DNA of 64,000 bases from CAYOEV01 sp964403075 (GCA_964403075.1 CAYOEV010000006.1:53571-117570), one strand, 5' to 3'. Numbered from the stretch's first letter, positions 17,397 through 26,041 are shown. Notes: a model not told the origin generated them from the sequence alone. Translations and numbers: made by a program.

Positions 17397-18335
17397 GTGA
17401 AATACAATTCCCTTCTCACATCGTCTCCAAATGTTTCTGAGATAGGCTTAGGCGCCTGGCAATTGGGTATCAATTCAGGTTGGAAGGGAATGACGGATAA
17501 AGAAACCAGTACCCTCGTAAGCAAATCAATAGAACTTGGAATCAATTTTTTTGATACTGCACCAAATTACGGACATGGAACCGGTGAACTTCGATTGGGT
17601 AAAGGACTCCATGGAGTGGATCGGGATAAAATTGTGATCAATACCAAATTTGGTCGCAACCATATGGGTGACATTGATTTCTCTGCTAATACCATACGTC
17701 CTTCGGTAGAGGGAAGCCTCAAGCGACTGCAAATGGACTACGTCGATTCCATTATCATCCATAATCCCCCAATGGAGTATTTAGACGGCAATAAAAACGA
17801 CCATTACGAAATCCTGGAGAGACTCGTTGATGAAGGGAAGATCCGTGCATACGGTGCATCCATTGACACTTATGAAGAAATGATGCTCCTACTGGCAACC
17901 ACCGGCAGTAAGGTCATTGAAGCCTTCTTTAATGTCCTCCATCAGGATCCCTCACGCACTTTTATGAGGGCCAAAGAAAATGCTGTGGGAATCATCGCAA
18001 AGGTACCGCTTGACTCAGGTTGGCTAACGGGAAAATATCACTCGGAAAGTGCCTTTGAGGATATTAGAAGTCGCTGGTCAAAAGAAGACATCATAACCAG
18101 GGCTCAACTGGTAGACAGGGTGAAAGATATCCTTGGAACTGATCACCTAACGCAAAGGGCCATTGCCTTTTGCTTGGCCTATGAGGCAGTAACGACTGTA
18201 ATCCCGGGTGCCCTGAACATCGAGCAGTTAACCAAAAATGTGGATAGCATTAACCACAGATTGGCAGACGAGCAGGTGAAAGAGTTGGAAACGTTTTATG
18301 AAAATGAAGTGAGACCGCTGAATATCCCCTGGTGA
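17397..18335 (+). CDS. Aldo/keto reductase family oxidoreductase
   Basis: NAD(P)H-dependent reductase of the TIM-barrel AKR family, 312 residues. The catalytic tetrad is complete: D53, Y58, K84 and H122, in the contexts FFDTAPNYG, INTKFG and IIIHNPP. A C-terminal cofactor-binding region (VIPGALNIEQL) is present. The start is GTG at 17397, since no ATG occurs before residue 32 and earlier sequence is not open for long. It sits 46 bases after the AAA+ gene and may share its transcript. The substrate is unknown. Confidence 0.92.
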   Translation: MKYNSLLTSSPNVSEIGLGAWQLGINSGWKGMTDKETSTLVSKSIELGINFFDTAPNYGHGTGELRLGKGLHGVDRDKIVINTKFGRNHMGDIDFSANTIRPSVEGSLKRLQMDYVDSIIIHNPPMEYLDGNKNDHYEILERLVDEGKIRAYGASIDTYEEMMLLLATTGSKVIEAFFNVLHQDPSRTFMRAKENAVGIIAKVPLDSGWLTGKYHSESAFEDIRSRWSKEDIITRAQLVDRVKDILGTDHLTQRAIAFCLAYEAVTTVIPGALNIEQLTKNVDSINHRLADEQVKELETFYENEVRPLNIPW

Positions 18336-18347
18336 TTCGACTTCTAC

Positions 18348-18653
18348 TTATCCGGCACTACTTCTAGGATTTGGATGGTGGATCATTAACGACTCGGAAC
18401 CCACCGGAGAGAACATTTCGCGTATCAGTTTAAAGCCTGCCCATAGATAAAACGATTTCAGTGACTCATCCTCGATGGTAAGAAAATTGCCAGCAGTGAT
18501 TTTTCGTGTGCTGACTTGCTTTATCCATTTCAAACCCAGGCCTTGTCCGCGCGGGTTTTCCAGCACAAGGGGGTAGGTTGTATAGCAATTTAGCATCAAC
18601 GAGTCGCTGAGTTCATTGGCATCGGGGTTCAAACATCTAACTTCAAACACCAT
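18348..18653 (-). CDS. Small GNAT-like protein (tentative)
   Basis: A 101-residue protein, 8 bases downstream of the hydrolase-OsmC gene and probably co-transcribed with it. The middle contains RGQGLG, which resembles the acetyl-CoA pyrophosphate loop (Q/RxxGxG/A) of GNAT acetyltransferases. The stretch ending FYLWAGFKLI resembles the final GNAT strand (FYxxxGF). The N-terminal strands of a full GNAT domain are missing, so it is either a minimal family member or a relic. The function is not assigned. Confidence 0.55.
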   Translation of the reverse strand: MVFEVRCLNPDANELSDSLMLNCYTTYPLVLENPRGQGLGLKWIKQVSTRKITAGNFLTIEDESLKSFYLWAGFKLIREMFSPVGSESLMIHHPNPRSSAG

Positions 18654-18661
18654 ACCTGCCC

Positions 18662-19873
18662 CTAATTCATTTCATCGGTCAGAATTTCCGGTTTACCCTC
18701 CAAAGTTTTGTGCACAGGACACCTGTCAGCAATTTGAATGAGGCGTTTCCGTTGGGCATCTGTTAAATCACCGGTCAGTTTAATAAGCCGTTTGATTTGA
18801 TCAATTTTTCCTTTAGCACTCTCGCTGTTTTCCCCATCGTCCTTGTGCACCTTGTCATGCGTCAACCGAACTTCCACTTCGTGTAAATCAATCTTTTTAT
18901 AGTCGGCATACATACGCAAAGTCATGGCTGTGCAAGTCCCTAAAGCGGCAAGCAGGTAGCCATAGGGCGAAGGCCCAAGATCTGCCCCCCCTACATCGGC
19001 CGGCTCATCCCCCAGCAGATGATGCCTGCCGGCGATCACCTCAGTCGTATAACCTGCGCCGCCTACACGGGTCAAAACCTCTCCTTCCGGTGCAACCTCT
19101 TGTTCGGCTTCATCTATGTAACGGGCGCACCAGGCGGCAGCCATTTTACCTGTGTACCAGGCATCTTTTTCATTAAATAGCAGATGATCCGCACCATCCA
19201 GACTAATGAAGCTTTTCGGGTGCCTGGCCCGTGCATAAATATCAGCCGCATTGTCGATACCCACAATGGTGTCCTGAGGAGAATGCATGACCAGCAAGGC
19301 CCGACCTAAATGCGCAATCACATCTTCCTTTTCCTCACGGGCCTTTAAATCGTCCAAAAATTGCTTTTTCATTTTAAAAGGTCTGCCCCCAATGTCAACT
19401 TCCGCTTCTCCATCTTTTTCAAGTGTATCAACGCTGGAAGAAAGCAAGTGCATCACATGCCCGGGATCTGCCGGCGCTGCAAGTGTAACTACTGCCTTTA
19501 CATCAGGCAACATTCCTGCTACATGCAAAACCGCAGTTCCTCCCAGTGAATGACCAATCAGGACCTGAGGAGAGGCATAATTTTCACCTAGAAAAGTACA
19601 GGCACTGGTAAGGTCATCCAGGTTCGTGGAAAAATTACTATCTGCAAATTCCCCCTTACTTTGGCCCAATCCGGTAAAATCAAAGCGTAACACGGCAAAT
19701 CCTTCAGCAGTCATGGATTGACTAATGTGATCTACCGATCGAAGGTTTTTTGAACAAGTAAAACAATGCGCAAACAATACATAAGCCCGCGGCGTACGCT
19801 TTAAAGGTAAATCCAGCCTCCCGGAAAGCATGATGCCCGAATTGTTTTTAAAGGAGATTTTCTGGTACTTCAT
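18662..19873 (-). CDS. Bifunctional alpha/beta hydrolase - OsmC family protein
   Basis: A 403-residue fusion. Residues 1 to about 255 form an alpha/beta hydrolase with the nucleophile elbow GHSLGG, and an acid/His pair near GADHLLF. Residues from about 265 to 403 form an OsmC/Ohr-type domain. Its two reactive Cys are in GTCTAMTLRM and RCPVHKTL. OsmC proteins reduce organic hydroperoxides. The hydrolase half might release or process lipid peroxides, but that is inference. The fusion is known across Bacteroidota and other groups. The gene is divergent from a secreted protein gene (58-base gap) and is followed by the GNAT-like gene. Confidence 0.92.
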   Translation of the reverse strand: MKYQKISFKNNSGIMLSGRLDLPLKRTPRAYVLFAHCFTCSKNLRSVDHISQSMTAEGFAVLRFDFTGLGQSKGEFADSNFSTNLDDLTSACTFLGENYASPQVLIGHSLGGTAVLHVAGMLPDVKAVVTLAAPADPGHVMHLLSSSVDTLEKDGEAEVDIGGRPFKMKKQFLDDLKAREEKEDVIAHLGRALLVMHSPQDTIVGIDNAADIYARARHPKSFISLDGADHLLFNEKDAWYTGKMAAAWCARYIDEAEQEVAPEGEVLTRVGGAGYTTEVIAGRHHLLGDEPADVGGADLGPSPYGYLLAALGTCTAMTLRMYADYKKIDLHEVEVRLTHDKVHKDDGENSESAKGKIDQIKRLIKLTGDLTDAQRKRLIQIADRCPVHKTLEGKPEILTDEMN

Positions 19874-19931
19874 GAGGATATCTATTTTCCAATTGTAACT
19901 TACTTGTCAAACTAAAGCATTCAATCCCACT

Positions 19932-20546
19932 TTGAGACGCCCCTTTCTGATCACAACGCTTTTTATCGTCCAATTGATGGCTTCGGGACAAACCCTGACC
20001 TACGAAGTGGTCAAAGGCACTAAAAATTTGGGTGAAATGACCATTGAACGCACCCGATCAGGCAATGTCACCGAATACAATATAAATAGCGACGTGACCT
20101 ATCGCATATTATTAGCCGTGAAAATTCGATTTACACAATATGAAAAATTCATAGACGGAGTACTGAACTGGGGCAAGTCAAAAAGTACCCTGGCAGGCGC
20201 CAACCAAAAGACAGCAAAAATTACGCGCGATGGGAGTGGTTATGTCTGCGACCTGAATGGCACCAATTATCCGGTCTCTGATCCCATTCGCTACTCCATA
20301 ACCATGATTTATTTTAACGAGCCTAAAGACAATCAAAAAGTATTTTCTCAACAATTTGCCCGATACCTGACATTTAAAAAAATAGGTGACCACAAATACC
20401 TGTTGGAGTCCCCCGACGGAAATAATACTTATGCTTATAAAAATGGGATTTGTCAAGAGGTGAAGGTATCCCGCGACTTTGCCACTTTTTACTTCAAGGT
20501 GCAACCATCCTCACTTAACCAGCTTGTAACCACAGGCAAAAACTAG
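19932..20546 (+). CDS. Secreted DUF6134-like protein
   Basis: The 204-residue protein has a signal peptide (hydrophobic residues 5-17, ending MASGQ), then a beta-rich domain opening LTYEVVKGTKNLGEMTIERT. This pattern fits the Bacteroidota family DUF6134, of unknown function and periplasmic or outer-membrane location. The start is a TTG at 19932; no ATG gives a complete signal peptide. Its stop TAG and the stop of convergent ftsY share the palindrome CTAG, so the two genes overlap by four bases and have no terminator between them. Confidence 0.75.
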   Translation: MRRPFLITTLFIVQLMASGQTLTYEVVKGTKNLGEMTIERTRSGNVTEYNINSDVTYRILLAVKIRFTQYEKFIDGVLNWGKSKSTLAGANQKTAKITRDGSGYVCDLNGTNYPVSDPIRYSITMIYFNEPKDNQKVFSQQFARYLTFKKIGDHKYLLESPDGNNTYAYKNGICQEVKVSRDFATFYFKVQPSSLNQLVTTGKN

Positions 20547-21493
20547 CCGAAAAAAGAATCCACAAATTCCATTTTGTTAAAAGGCTGCAAATCCTCAACC
20601 TTTTCACCCATACCAATGTATTTGACCGGTATTTTGAATTGGTCAGAAATACCTATAACCACCCCACCTTTGGCCGTACCATCCAATTTGGTAACTGCCA
20701 GCGCGCTCACATCCGTGGCTTTAGTAAATTCCCTAGCCTGTATAAAAGCATTCTGACCCGTGCTGCCATCCACAACCAAGAGCACCTCATGAGGTGCTGC
20801 CGGCACAAATCTTTGAATCACTCGCTTGATCTTTGTGAGTTCGTTCATCAGGTTGACTTTGGTGTGCAGGCGCCCGGCGGTATCAATTATCACTACATCT
20901 GCTTTTGATGCTACCCCTCGCTCGATGGTTTCATAGGCCACTGAGGAAGGATCTACATTCATTCCTTTGGAAACGACTTCAACGCCCACCTTATCACCCC
21001 ACATCGTAAGTTGATTTACCGCTGCCGCCCGAAAAGTGTCTGCCGCGCCCAAAATCACTTTTTTGTCCAGGTGCTTGAATTGGGCTGCCAGCTTTCCGAT
21101 GGTAGTGGTTTTTCCGACACCATTCACCCCTACAACCAATATCACGTAGGGGCCCATTACCTCAGGCACCTCAAATCCTTTCAAATCCTGTGTATTGTTT
21201 TCGGCCAGTAGACCGGCGATTTCTTCACGTAAAATCACATTCAATTCATCCACATTCAAGTATTTATCCCGTGCCACCCGAAATTCTACCTTCTGGATAA
21301 CCTTGAGCGAAGTATCAATGCCTACATCTGAAGAAATTAATATGGCCTCAAGTTCGTCGAGTACCTCGTCGTCTACTTTTGACTTCCCCGCTACTGCGCG
21401 ACCTAATTTTTCAAAAAAAGACGACTTGGACTTTTCAAGGCCCTTATCTAAAGATTCCTTTTTTTCCTTATTGAAAATATTGAAAACACCCAT
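20543..21493 (-). CDS. ftsY: Signal recognition particle receptor FtsY
   Basis: SRP-receptor GTPase that docks ribosome-SRP complexes at the membrane. The NG domain is complete: N-domain helices at about residues 20-95, G1 GVNGVGKTTT, G3 DTAGR, G4 TKLDG and the closure loop IGMGEKVEDL. At 316 residues it lacks the long acidic A domain of E. coli. It lies downstream of rpmG and DUF4295 on the same strand, with a hairpin terminator in the 104-base gap before it. Confidence 0.97.
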   Translation of the reverse strand: MGVFNIFNKEKKESLDKGLEKSKSSFFEKLGRAVAGKSKVDDEVLDELEAILISSDVGIDTSLKVIQKVEFRVARDKYLNVDELNVILREEIAGLLAENNTQDLKGFEVPEVMGPYVILVVGVNGVGKTTTIGKLAAQFKHLDKKVILGAADTFRAAAVNQLTMWGDKVGVEVVSKGMNVDPSSVAYETIERGVASKADVVIIDTAGRLHTKVNLMNELTKIKRVIQRFVPAAPHEVLLVVDGSTGQNAFIQAREFTKATDVSALAVTKLDGTAKGGVVIGISDQFKIPVKYIGMGEKVEDLQPFNKMEFVDSFFG

Positions 21494-21552
21494 GATTCAT
21501 GACATAACTAAGAATGAAGTTAGTTGCTCGCGCGCATTAACGCCCCAAAAAA

Positions 21553-21575
21553 AAAGCCGCTTTGTAGGCGGCTTT
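21553..21575 (-). terminator. Hairpin terminator between DUF4295 gene and ftsY
   Basis: AAAGCCGC, a 7-base loop, then GCGGCTTT form a perfect 8-bp stem. An A-run on the plus strand side (21547-21555) supplies T residues after the stem on the minus transcript. It would end the rpmG-DUF4295 transcript, so ftsY probably has its own promoter or relies on readthrough. Confidence 0.75.
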
Positions 21576-21597
21576 ATTGAATTTTTTGCTGAAAAAA

Positions 21598-21750
21598 TTA
21601 GTCGTTTGCCAAGGCGTCCTTTACCTGTCCCTCGGGTACCATCTCTTCTCTGAACGAATAATTTCCAGCCTCGTTTTTGATCGCTTTGATCACCTTCACA
21701 TACTTTACTCCGCCAGCTTGCTTTAGGGTTGCTACTACTTTCTTGGCCAT
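21598..21750 (-). CDS. DUF4295 family protein
   Basis: A 50-residue basic protein starting MAKKVVATLKQAGG and ending KDALAND. It matches the small DUF4295 family, which is typical of Bacteroidota and usually sits between rpmG and ftsY, as here. It follows the rpmG stop by 2 bases. Position and composition suggest a ribosome- or translation-linked role, but none is proven. It was found by reading the gap, being too short for a routine length cut-off. Confidence 0.88.
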   Translation of the reverse strand: MAKKVVATLKQAGGVKYVKVIKAIKNEAGNYSFREEMVPEGQVKDALAND

Positions 21751-21752
21751 GA

Positions 21753-21935
21753 TTACTTGATTTCTTTGTGAATGGTATACTTGCGAAGAATAGGATTGTA
21801 TTTTTTCAACTCTATTCTCTCAGGTGTATTCTTTCTGTTTTTTGTAGTAATATATCTGGAGGTGCCCGCCATGCCGCTGTTTTTGTGCTCCGTGCATTCC
21901 AATATTACTTGTACTCTATTGCCTTTCTTTGCCAT
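21753..21935 (-). CDS. rpmG: 50S ribosomal protein L33
   Basis: The 60-residue protein MAKKGNRVQVILECTEHK with the L33 core TSRYITTKNRKNTP and the tail LRKYTIHKE. Only one Cys remains (ECTEH), so this is the zinc-independent form. It is followed after 2 bases by DUF4295. In many Bacteroidota rpmB lies directly upstream; here a peptidase gene is placed in between. Confidence 0.96.
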   Translation of the reverse strand: MAKKGNRVQVILECTEHKNSGMAGTSRYITTKNRKNTPERIELKKYNPILRKYTIHKEIK

Positions 21936-21994
21936 TATCGATCACTCTTTAGAAAAGAACTGCAAATGTAGTAAACTCCAAGGAGTTTAAAAAC

Positions 21995-23452
21995 CTATTC
22001 ACCAAGTTCAGGCAAAACAAAGTCAGCCAGCGCACTCTTCTGCTTCATCAAAGTTTCAATTTCTTCACTCTTCCGAGGTGCCCTATCCGACAAAAGCTCA
22101 AAACCATCGGCTGTAATGAGGACATCATCCTCAATTCTAACTGCGATGCCCCACCATTTTTTATCACAATCAGCACCTTCCGGAATATAAATGCCCGGCT
22201 CGATGGTAATCACCATGTTCGCTCTAAGAATATCGTATTCTCCCTTATCATGTACATCCAGCCCAATGTGATGCCCAAGTCCATGCGGATAATACAAATG
22301 CCTTTGGCCTGGATCTTCGATAATTCCAAGTTCCGCTAAACCTTCGTTAATGATTCTTCTGGCAATACCTTGGTCCAGATCCGCACGAAGGTTTAAGCCT
22401 GGCCTACAAGCCTGAATGGCTGCCTCCTGTGCTCGATATACCAGGTCATAAATGGCCTTCTCCTCTTTTGAAAATTTGCCATCAACGGGAATGGTCCGCG
22501 TGACATCTGCGGTGTAGCCGTGGTACTCAGCTCCCAAATCCATCAAAATCAACTCGTCACTTTCAATCGCAGGCTTGTAGTTTTCAATGTAATGAAGAAT
22601 ACATCCGTTGTGGCCGGCGCCAACTATAGACGGGTAACCCTCATATTCTGCTCGATATTTTTTAAATACAAACTCGTGTATACCCTGCACTTCCATTTCA
22701 CTCATGCCAGGTTTCATGGCCTTCATTACCTCCACCTGACCGATACATGAAATATCCACGGCCGTACGTAATAAACGCAATTCCTCTACCGTCTTTATGC
22801 CCCTGAGCTTGTCCATATAGTTGTTCAAACTTACCAGGTCAATGTTTTTTGCCTGGCCCTCGATGGTAAGGTTGTTCTGGTCAGAATAACCTACTTTTTG
22901 CTTAAACTGAGCAATCAAGTCGAATAAATCCCCTTCAACAGAGGTATTGCGAACATCATCGAAAAAATCGTAAAAGAGGACTTTGTCAAAAGTGGTGAAA
23001 TCAATATTGTAATCGGCAAATTGGGTATTGCGAAATACCTGATTCAATGCCAACCGCTCTTTTACGCCCTGAACACCAAGCCTGCGACCATTCCACATTT
23101 CGGCCTCTGGGTTTCTGGGTTGCGCAAACAAAATTTCATCATATGCACCATCGGGCCCCTTTTGGATGTCCTTAAAAATGATCAGTACCGAATGGGGCTC
23201 TTTGTACCCAGTGAGGTAGTAGAAATTTGGATCCTGATGGTACACGTAGTCGACATCATTGGCTCGGTTTCGGACCGGATTGGCAAAAAAAACCGCCACT
23301 GAATTGGCTGGCAGCTTGTCGCGCAGGAGCGCCCTGCGTTCCTTATGGAAATCACTGGATAAAAAATCAGAAGGTAAATCTTGTGCACACAGCATGCAGG
23401 CCATTAATCCTGTCAGCATTACCAATAATGCTTTCCGCTTATTTTCATTCAT
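21995..23452 (-). CDS. pepP: Secreted Xaa-Pro aminopeptidase (M24B family)
   Basis: Cleaves the N-terminal residue before Pro. This copy has a signal peptide (LLVMLTGLMACMLCAQ), so it acts outside the cytoplasm. An N-terminal creatinase-like domain (about residues 30-190) precedes the pita-bread fold. The five metal ligands are visible: D in MDLGAEYHGY, D in TADVTRT, H in GLGHHIGLD, E in TIEPGIY and E in RIEDDVL. ATG 23452 is preferred to the GTG at 23458. It lies between rpmB and rpmG on the same strand, an unusual position. Confidence 0.93.
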   Translation of the reverse strand: MNENKRKALLVMLTGLMACMLCAQDLPSDFLSSDFHKERRALLRDKLPANSVAVFFANPVRNRANDVDYVYHQDPNFYYLTGYKEPHSVLIIFKDIQKGPDGAYDEILFAQPRNPEAEMWNGRRLGVQGVKERLALNQVFRNTQFADYNIDFTTFDKVLFYDFFDDVRNTSVEGDLFDLIAQFKQKVGYSDQNNLTIEGQAKNIDLVSLNNYMDKLRGIKTVEELRLLRTAVDISCIGQVEVMKAMKPGMSEMEVQGIHEFVFKKYRAEYEGYPSIVGAGHNGCILHYIENYKPAIESDELILMDLGAEYHGYTADVTRTIPVDGKFSKEEKAIYDLVYRAQEAAIQACRPGLNLRADLDQGIARRIINEGLAELGIIEDPGQRHLYYPHGLGHHIGLDVHDKGEYDILRANMVITIEPGIYIPEGADCDKKWWGIAVRIEDDVLITADGFELLSDRAPRKSEEIETLMKQKSALADFVLPELGE

Positions 23453-23480
23453 AAGCACAAATTAATCAATCAGGCACACA

Positions 23481-23508
23481 AAAAAACCCGCTCTCGTAAT
23501 GAACGGGT
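23481..23508 (-). terminator. Rho-independent terminator after rpmB
   Basis: On the minus strand ACCCG and CGGGT pair around a 13-base loop, followed by seven T residues. The stem is short (5 bp with weak extension). It lies between the rpmB stop and the peptidase start. Confidence 0.6.
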
Positions 23509-23530
23509 GTTCTTTCGGATGTTTATCCAA

Positions 23531-23770
23531 TTAAATCTTTGTCGTACCCTTCGCTCTGGCTTTCTTCAACACGGCATAAATGCCATTTTTATTGATCGTT
23601 CGTAGTGTAGACGTCGATACTTTCAAGGTTATCCACCTATCCTCTTCGGGGATATAAAAAGTCTTTTTTTGAAGATTCGGATTAAACCTTCTTTTGGTCT
23701 TATTGTTACTGTGAGACACGTTGTTACCAACCCGTGCGCGCTTTCCCGATATTTCGCAAACTTTAGACAT
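23531..23770 (-). CDS. rpmB: 50S ribosomal protein L28
   Basis: A 79-residue ribosomal protein beginning MSKVCEISGKRARVGNNVSH and with the typical core RRFNPNLQKKTFY. ATG 23770 gives the canonical start; the longer open frame upstream is not conserved-looking. It is preceded 57 bases upstream by the DUF5522 gene on the same strand and followed by a terminator hairpin. Confidence 0.97.
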   Translation of the reverse strand: MSKVCEISGKRARVGNNVSHSNNKTKRRFNPNLQKKTFYIPEEDRWITLKVSTSTLRTINKNGIYAVLKKARAKGTTKI

Positions 23771-23827
23771 GATGTAACCATTTTTGAAATGGATCGCAAA
23801 TCTCGTCAAATTGATTAAAATAAGCAA

Positions 23828-23986
23828 TTACTTTTTTACATTTTCATGGTTAAAGGGACAATGCTTACAACCACTTCCACAACAATACCCACGTCTCAGG
23901 TGATAGGCAGCCGTGAACACTAAAAGCCCATCTACCAGGTAGTAATCCGGTTCCTGACCTTTTTCAATTTTCTCTTTGTTCCCCAA
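23828..23986 (-). CDS. DUF5522 family small Cys-rich protein
   Basis: A 52-residue protein with PDYYLVDGLLVFTAAYHL and then the Cys motif RRGYCCGSGCKHCPF. This is the signature of DUF5522, a small conserved family with a probable metal or Fe-S site made of four Cys. An in-frame stop lies just upstream of the codon before TTG 23986, and no ATG exists, so TTG must start translation. It is upstream of rpmB on the same strand and divergent from rocD. The function is unknown. Confidence 0.8.
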   Translation of the reverse strand: MGNKEKIEKGQEPDYYLVDGLLVFTAAYHLRRGYCCGSGCKHCPFNHENVKK

Positions 23987-24006
23987 AAACTATTGTCTTA
24001 ATCTTG
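23975..24006 (+). promoter_or_regulatory. Promoter of rocD
   Basis: TTTG at 23975-23978, a 20-base spacer and TAATCTTG at 23999-24006 (one mismatch to TAnnTTTG) fit the Bacteroidota housekeeping promoter. The rocD ATG lies 23 bases further on. The -33 box overlaps the start region of the divergent DUF5522 gene. Confidence 0.6.
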
Positions 24007-24029
24007 TACAGATTGCAAACTTCAACTGA

Positions 24030-25304
24030 ATGGCTGAAATAGAACTAAAAAGTAAAGATTTTATTGCACGGGAAGAACGTTATGGCGCACACAACTACCA
24101 CCCTCTTCCGGTAGTCCTCACTAGAGGAGATGGCGTCTACTTGTGGGATGTGGAAGGTAAACGTTATTTTGATTTCCTTTCTGCCTATTCAGCAGTCAAT
24201 CAGGGTCACAGTCACCCCCGGATAATCCAAACGCTCAAAGATCAGGCCGATACCCTGACGTTGACCTCTCGCGCCTTTCATAACGATGTACTGGGACAGT
24301 TCGAGGAGTATGCCACAGATTATTTTCAATTCGATAAACTGCTTCCGATGAACACGGGTGCCGAGGCCGTAGAAACGGCCATCAAAATCTGCCGTCGTTG
24401 GGGCTATCAGGTAAAGGGTCTACCTGAAAATAAGGGTCGCATCATTATTTGCGAAGGCAATTTTCATGGTCGCACCACGACCATCATTTCTTTTTCCAGT
24501 GACGAGGGATCTAGAAAAAATTTCGGTCCCTATACGCCGGGATTTACCATCATTCCCTACAACGATACCGCAGCGCTCGAAGCCGAACTTAAAAAAGGAG
24601 ATGTTGCTGGCTTTATGGTCGAACCCATCCAAGGAGAAGCAGGGGTGAATGTCCCTGATGACGATTACCTGGCTGAGTGCCGAAGGCTATGCACAGCATA
24701 CAACGTACTTCTCCTGGCCGATGAGATTCAAACGGGTATCGGACGAACGGGCGCACTGATTCGCATGTGCGGCGATTGCAGTTGCAAGGGGCATTGTGAA
24801 CGCCAAGCCGCCACCTATCAGCGACCAGATATCTTGATTTTAGGCAAAGCGCTATCTGGTGGGGTTTATCCGGTCTCTGCTGTGTTAACTGATGATGAGG
24901 TAATGAATGTAATTATCCCAGGCAGCCATGGTTCTACCTTTGGAGGCAACCCGTTAGGCGCAAGGGTGGCCATCACTGCACTGGAAGTGATACGCGATGA
25001 AAAGCTCGCACAGAATGCACGTAAACTTGGAAACCAATTCCGCGAGCGCATGCAAGCCATGGTGGCTCGCTCCTCCAATATTGTAAATTTGGTTCGAGGC
25101 AAGGGACTGCTCAATGCCATTGTAGTCAATGATACCGAGGACAGCACCACGGCGTGGGATTTATGCATCAAATTGCGAGATAACGGCTTGCTTGCCAAGC
25201 CCACCCACGGCAACATCATACGGTTCGCTCCGCCTTTGGTCATGACTGAAGACCAGCTGCTGGAATGCTGCGACATCATTGAAAAAACCATCGAAGAATT
25301 CTGA
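24030..25304 (+). CDS. rocD: Ornithine--oxo-acid aminotransferase with Cys-rich insert
   Basis: PLP enzyme converting ornithine and 2-oxoglutarate to glutamate semialdehyde and glutamate, in arginine catabolism or proline synthesis. The class III aminotransferase core is clear: NTGAEAVETAIK, FHGRTT, LLADEIQTGIGRTG and ILGKALSGG, whose Lys binds PLP. An insert after GRTG carries C247-x2-C250-x-C252-x3-C256 (24768-24797), absent from classical enzymes. The gene is single, divergent from the DUF5522-rpmB pair and convergent with the next gene. Confidence 0.95.
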   Translation: MAEIELKSKDFIAREERYGAHNYHPLPVVLTRGDGVYLWDVEGKRYFDFLSAYSAVNQGHSHPRIIQTLKDQADTLTLTSRAFHNDVLGQFEEYATDYFQFDKLLPMNTGAEAVETAIKICRRWGYQVKGLPENKGRIIICEGNFHGRTTTIISFSSDEGSRKNFGPYTPGFTIIPYNDTAALEAELKKGDVAGFMVEPIQGEAGVNVPDDDYLAECRRLCTAYNVLLLADEIQTGIGRTGALIRMCGDCSCKGHCERQAATYQRPDILILGKALSGGVYPVSAVLTDDEVMNVIIPGSHGSTFGGNPLGARVAITALEVIRDEKLAQNARKLGNQFRERMQAMVARSSNIVNLVRGKGLLNAIVVNDTEDSTTAWDLCIKLRDNGLLAKPTHGNIIRFAPPLVMTEDQLLECCDIIEKTIEEF

Positions 25305-25348
25305 ACAGGGCGTTGATTCAGCGTCAACACGGTCGTGCCTGAGCTTGT

Positions 25349-26041
25349 CTACTCCACCCTTAGATTGGTGATGTTCACTTCACCTATCTCTCCTTTGTGT
25401 ATTGGGGCAAACCAGACATTTTTTTTACGTACCCATTCTTCCCAACTAAATTCCATGCCACCAACAGGAATGATCTGTACCCACATTTTATAGGCCACCG
25501 GCCGATTATTTGCTCCAAGGATCCATAGGTAGCTGTCCCCAGGCGTTACACCTCCCGAGCTGTAGGTGACCAATAAAGCATCCCCTCGGTCATCGGTTTT
25601 CACCAATTTACGTGTGGTGCCTGCATCTCGAATTTTAAACGGCGCCAAAAGCCAAAAAGAGTCATTGGCAAAATAACCGTAGGCCTGTTCCAATAATCCC
25701 GCTTTTTCATCACCCTCAACCGCTTGTCCGTCACGAAGCACAATTCCGCTTCTGTCACTGATAGTCAGATCTACCTCCAGGTTGTCCCAACGTACAGTGA
25801 CTTTGCCTTCTACTTTTTGCCAATCAAAATGATGTGCGTCCCTAAAAGTCCACTGAATGCGGGATATCTTTTTATATTCCTCATAATTGAGGGCCTCCAG
25901 CATGTCGTCAGCAAGCGCTTCTGCAGCGGGTCCCGCTTCACCCTTGGGCAGGGGTTCGTTTTTCGTAAAATAGAAGTAGGCACCTATACTCAGTATAAGG
26001 AGCAAAAGGGCTCCGAAAACGTACCATATTTTTCTAAGCAT
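25349..26041 (-). CDS. Membrane-anchored protein of unknown function
   Basis: The 230-residue protein has an N-terminal TM anchor (about residues 6-25) and a beta-rich extracytoplasmic domain. Notable stretches are WTFRDAHHFDWQ, YFANDSFWLLAPFK and GGVTPGDSYLWIL. I do not recognise a named family with certainty; the fold may be LolA-like, which is only an impression. ATG 26041 is preferred to three upstream TTG codons. It is convergent with rocD and divergent from the next gene. Confidence 0.75.
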   Translation of the reverse strand: MLRKIWYVFGALLLLILSIGAYFYFTKNEPLPKGEAGPAAEALADDMLEALNYEEYKKISRIQWTFRDAHHFDWQKVEGKVTVRWDNLEVDLTISDRSGIVLRDGQAVEGDEKAGLLEQAYGYFANDSFWLLAPFKIRDAGTTRKLVKTDDRGDALLVTYSSGGVTPGDSYLWILGANNRPVAYKMWVQIIPVGGMEFSWEEWVRKKNVWFAPIHKGEIGEVNITNLRVE

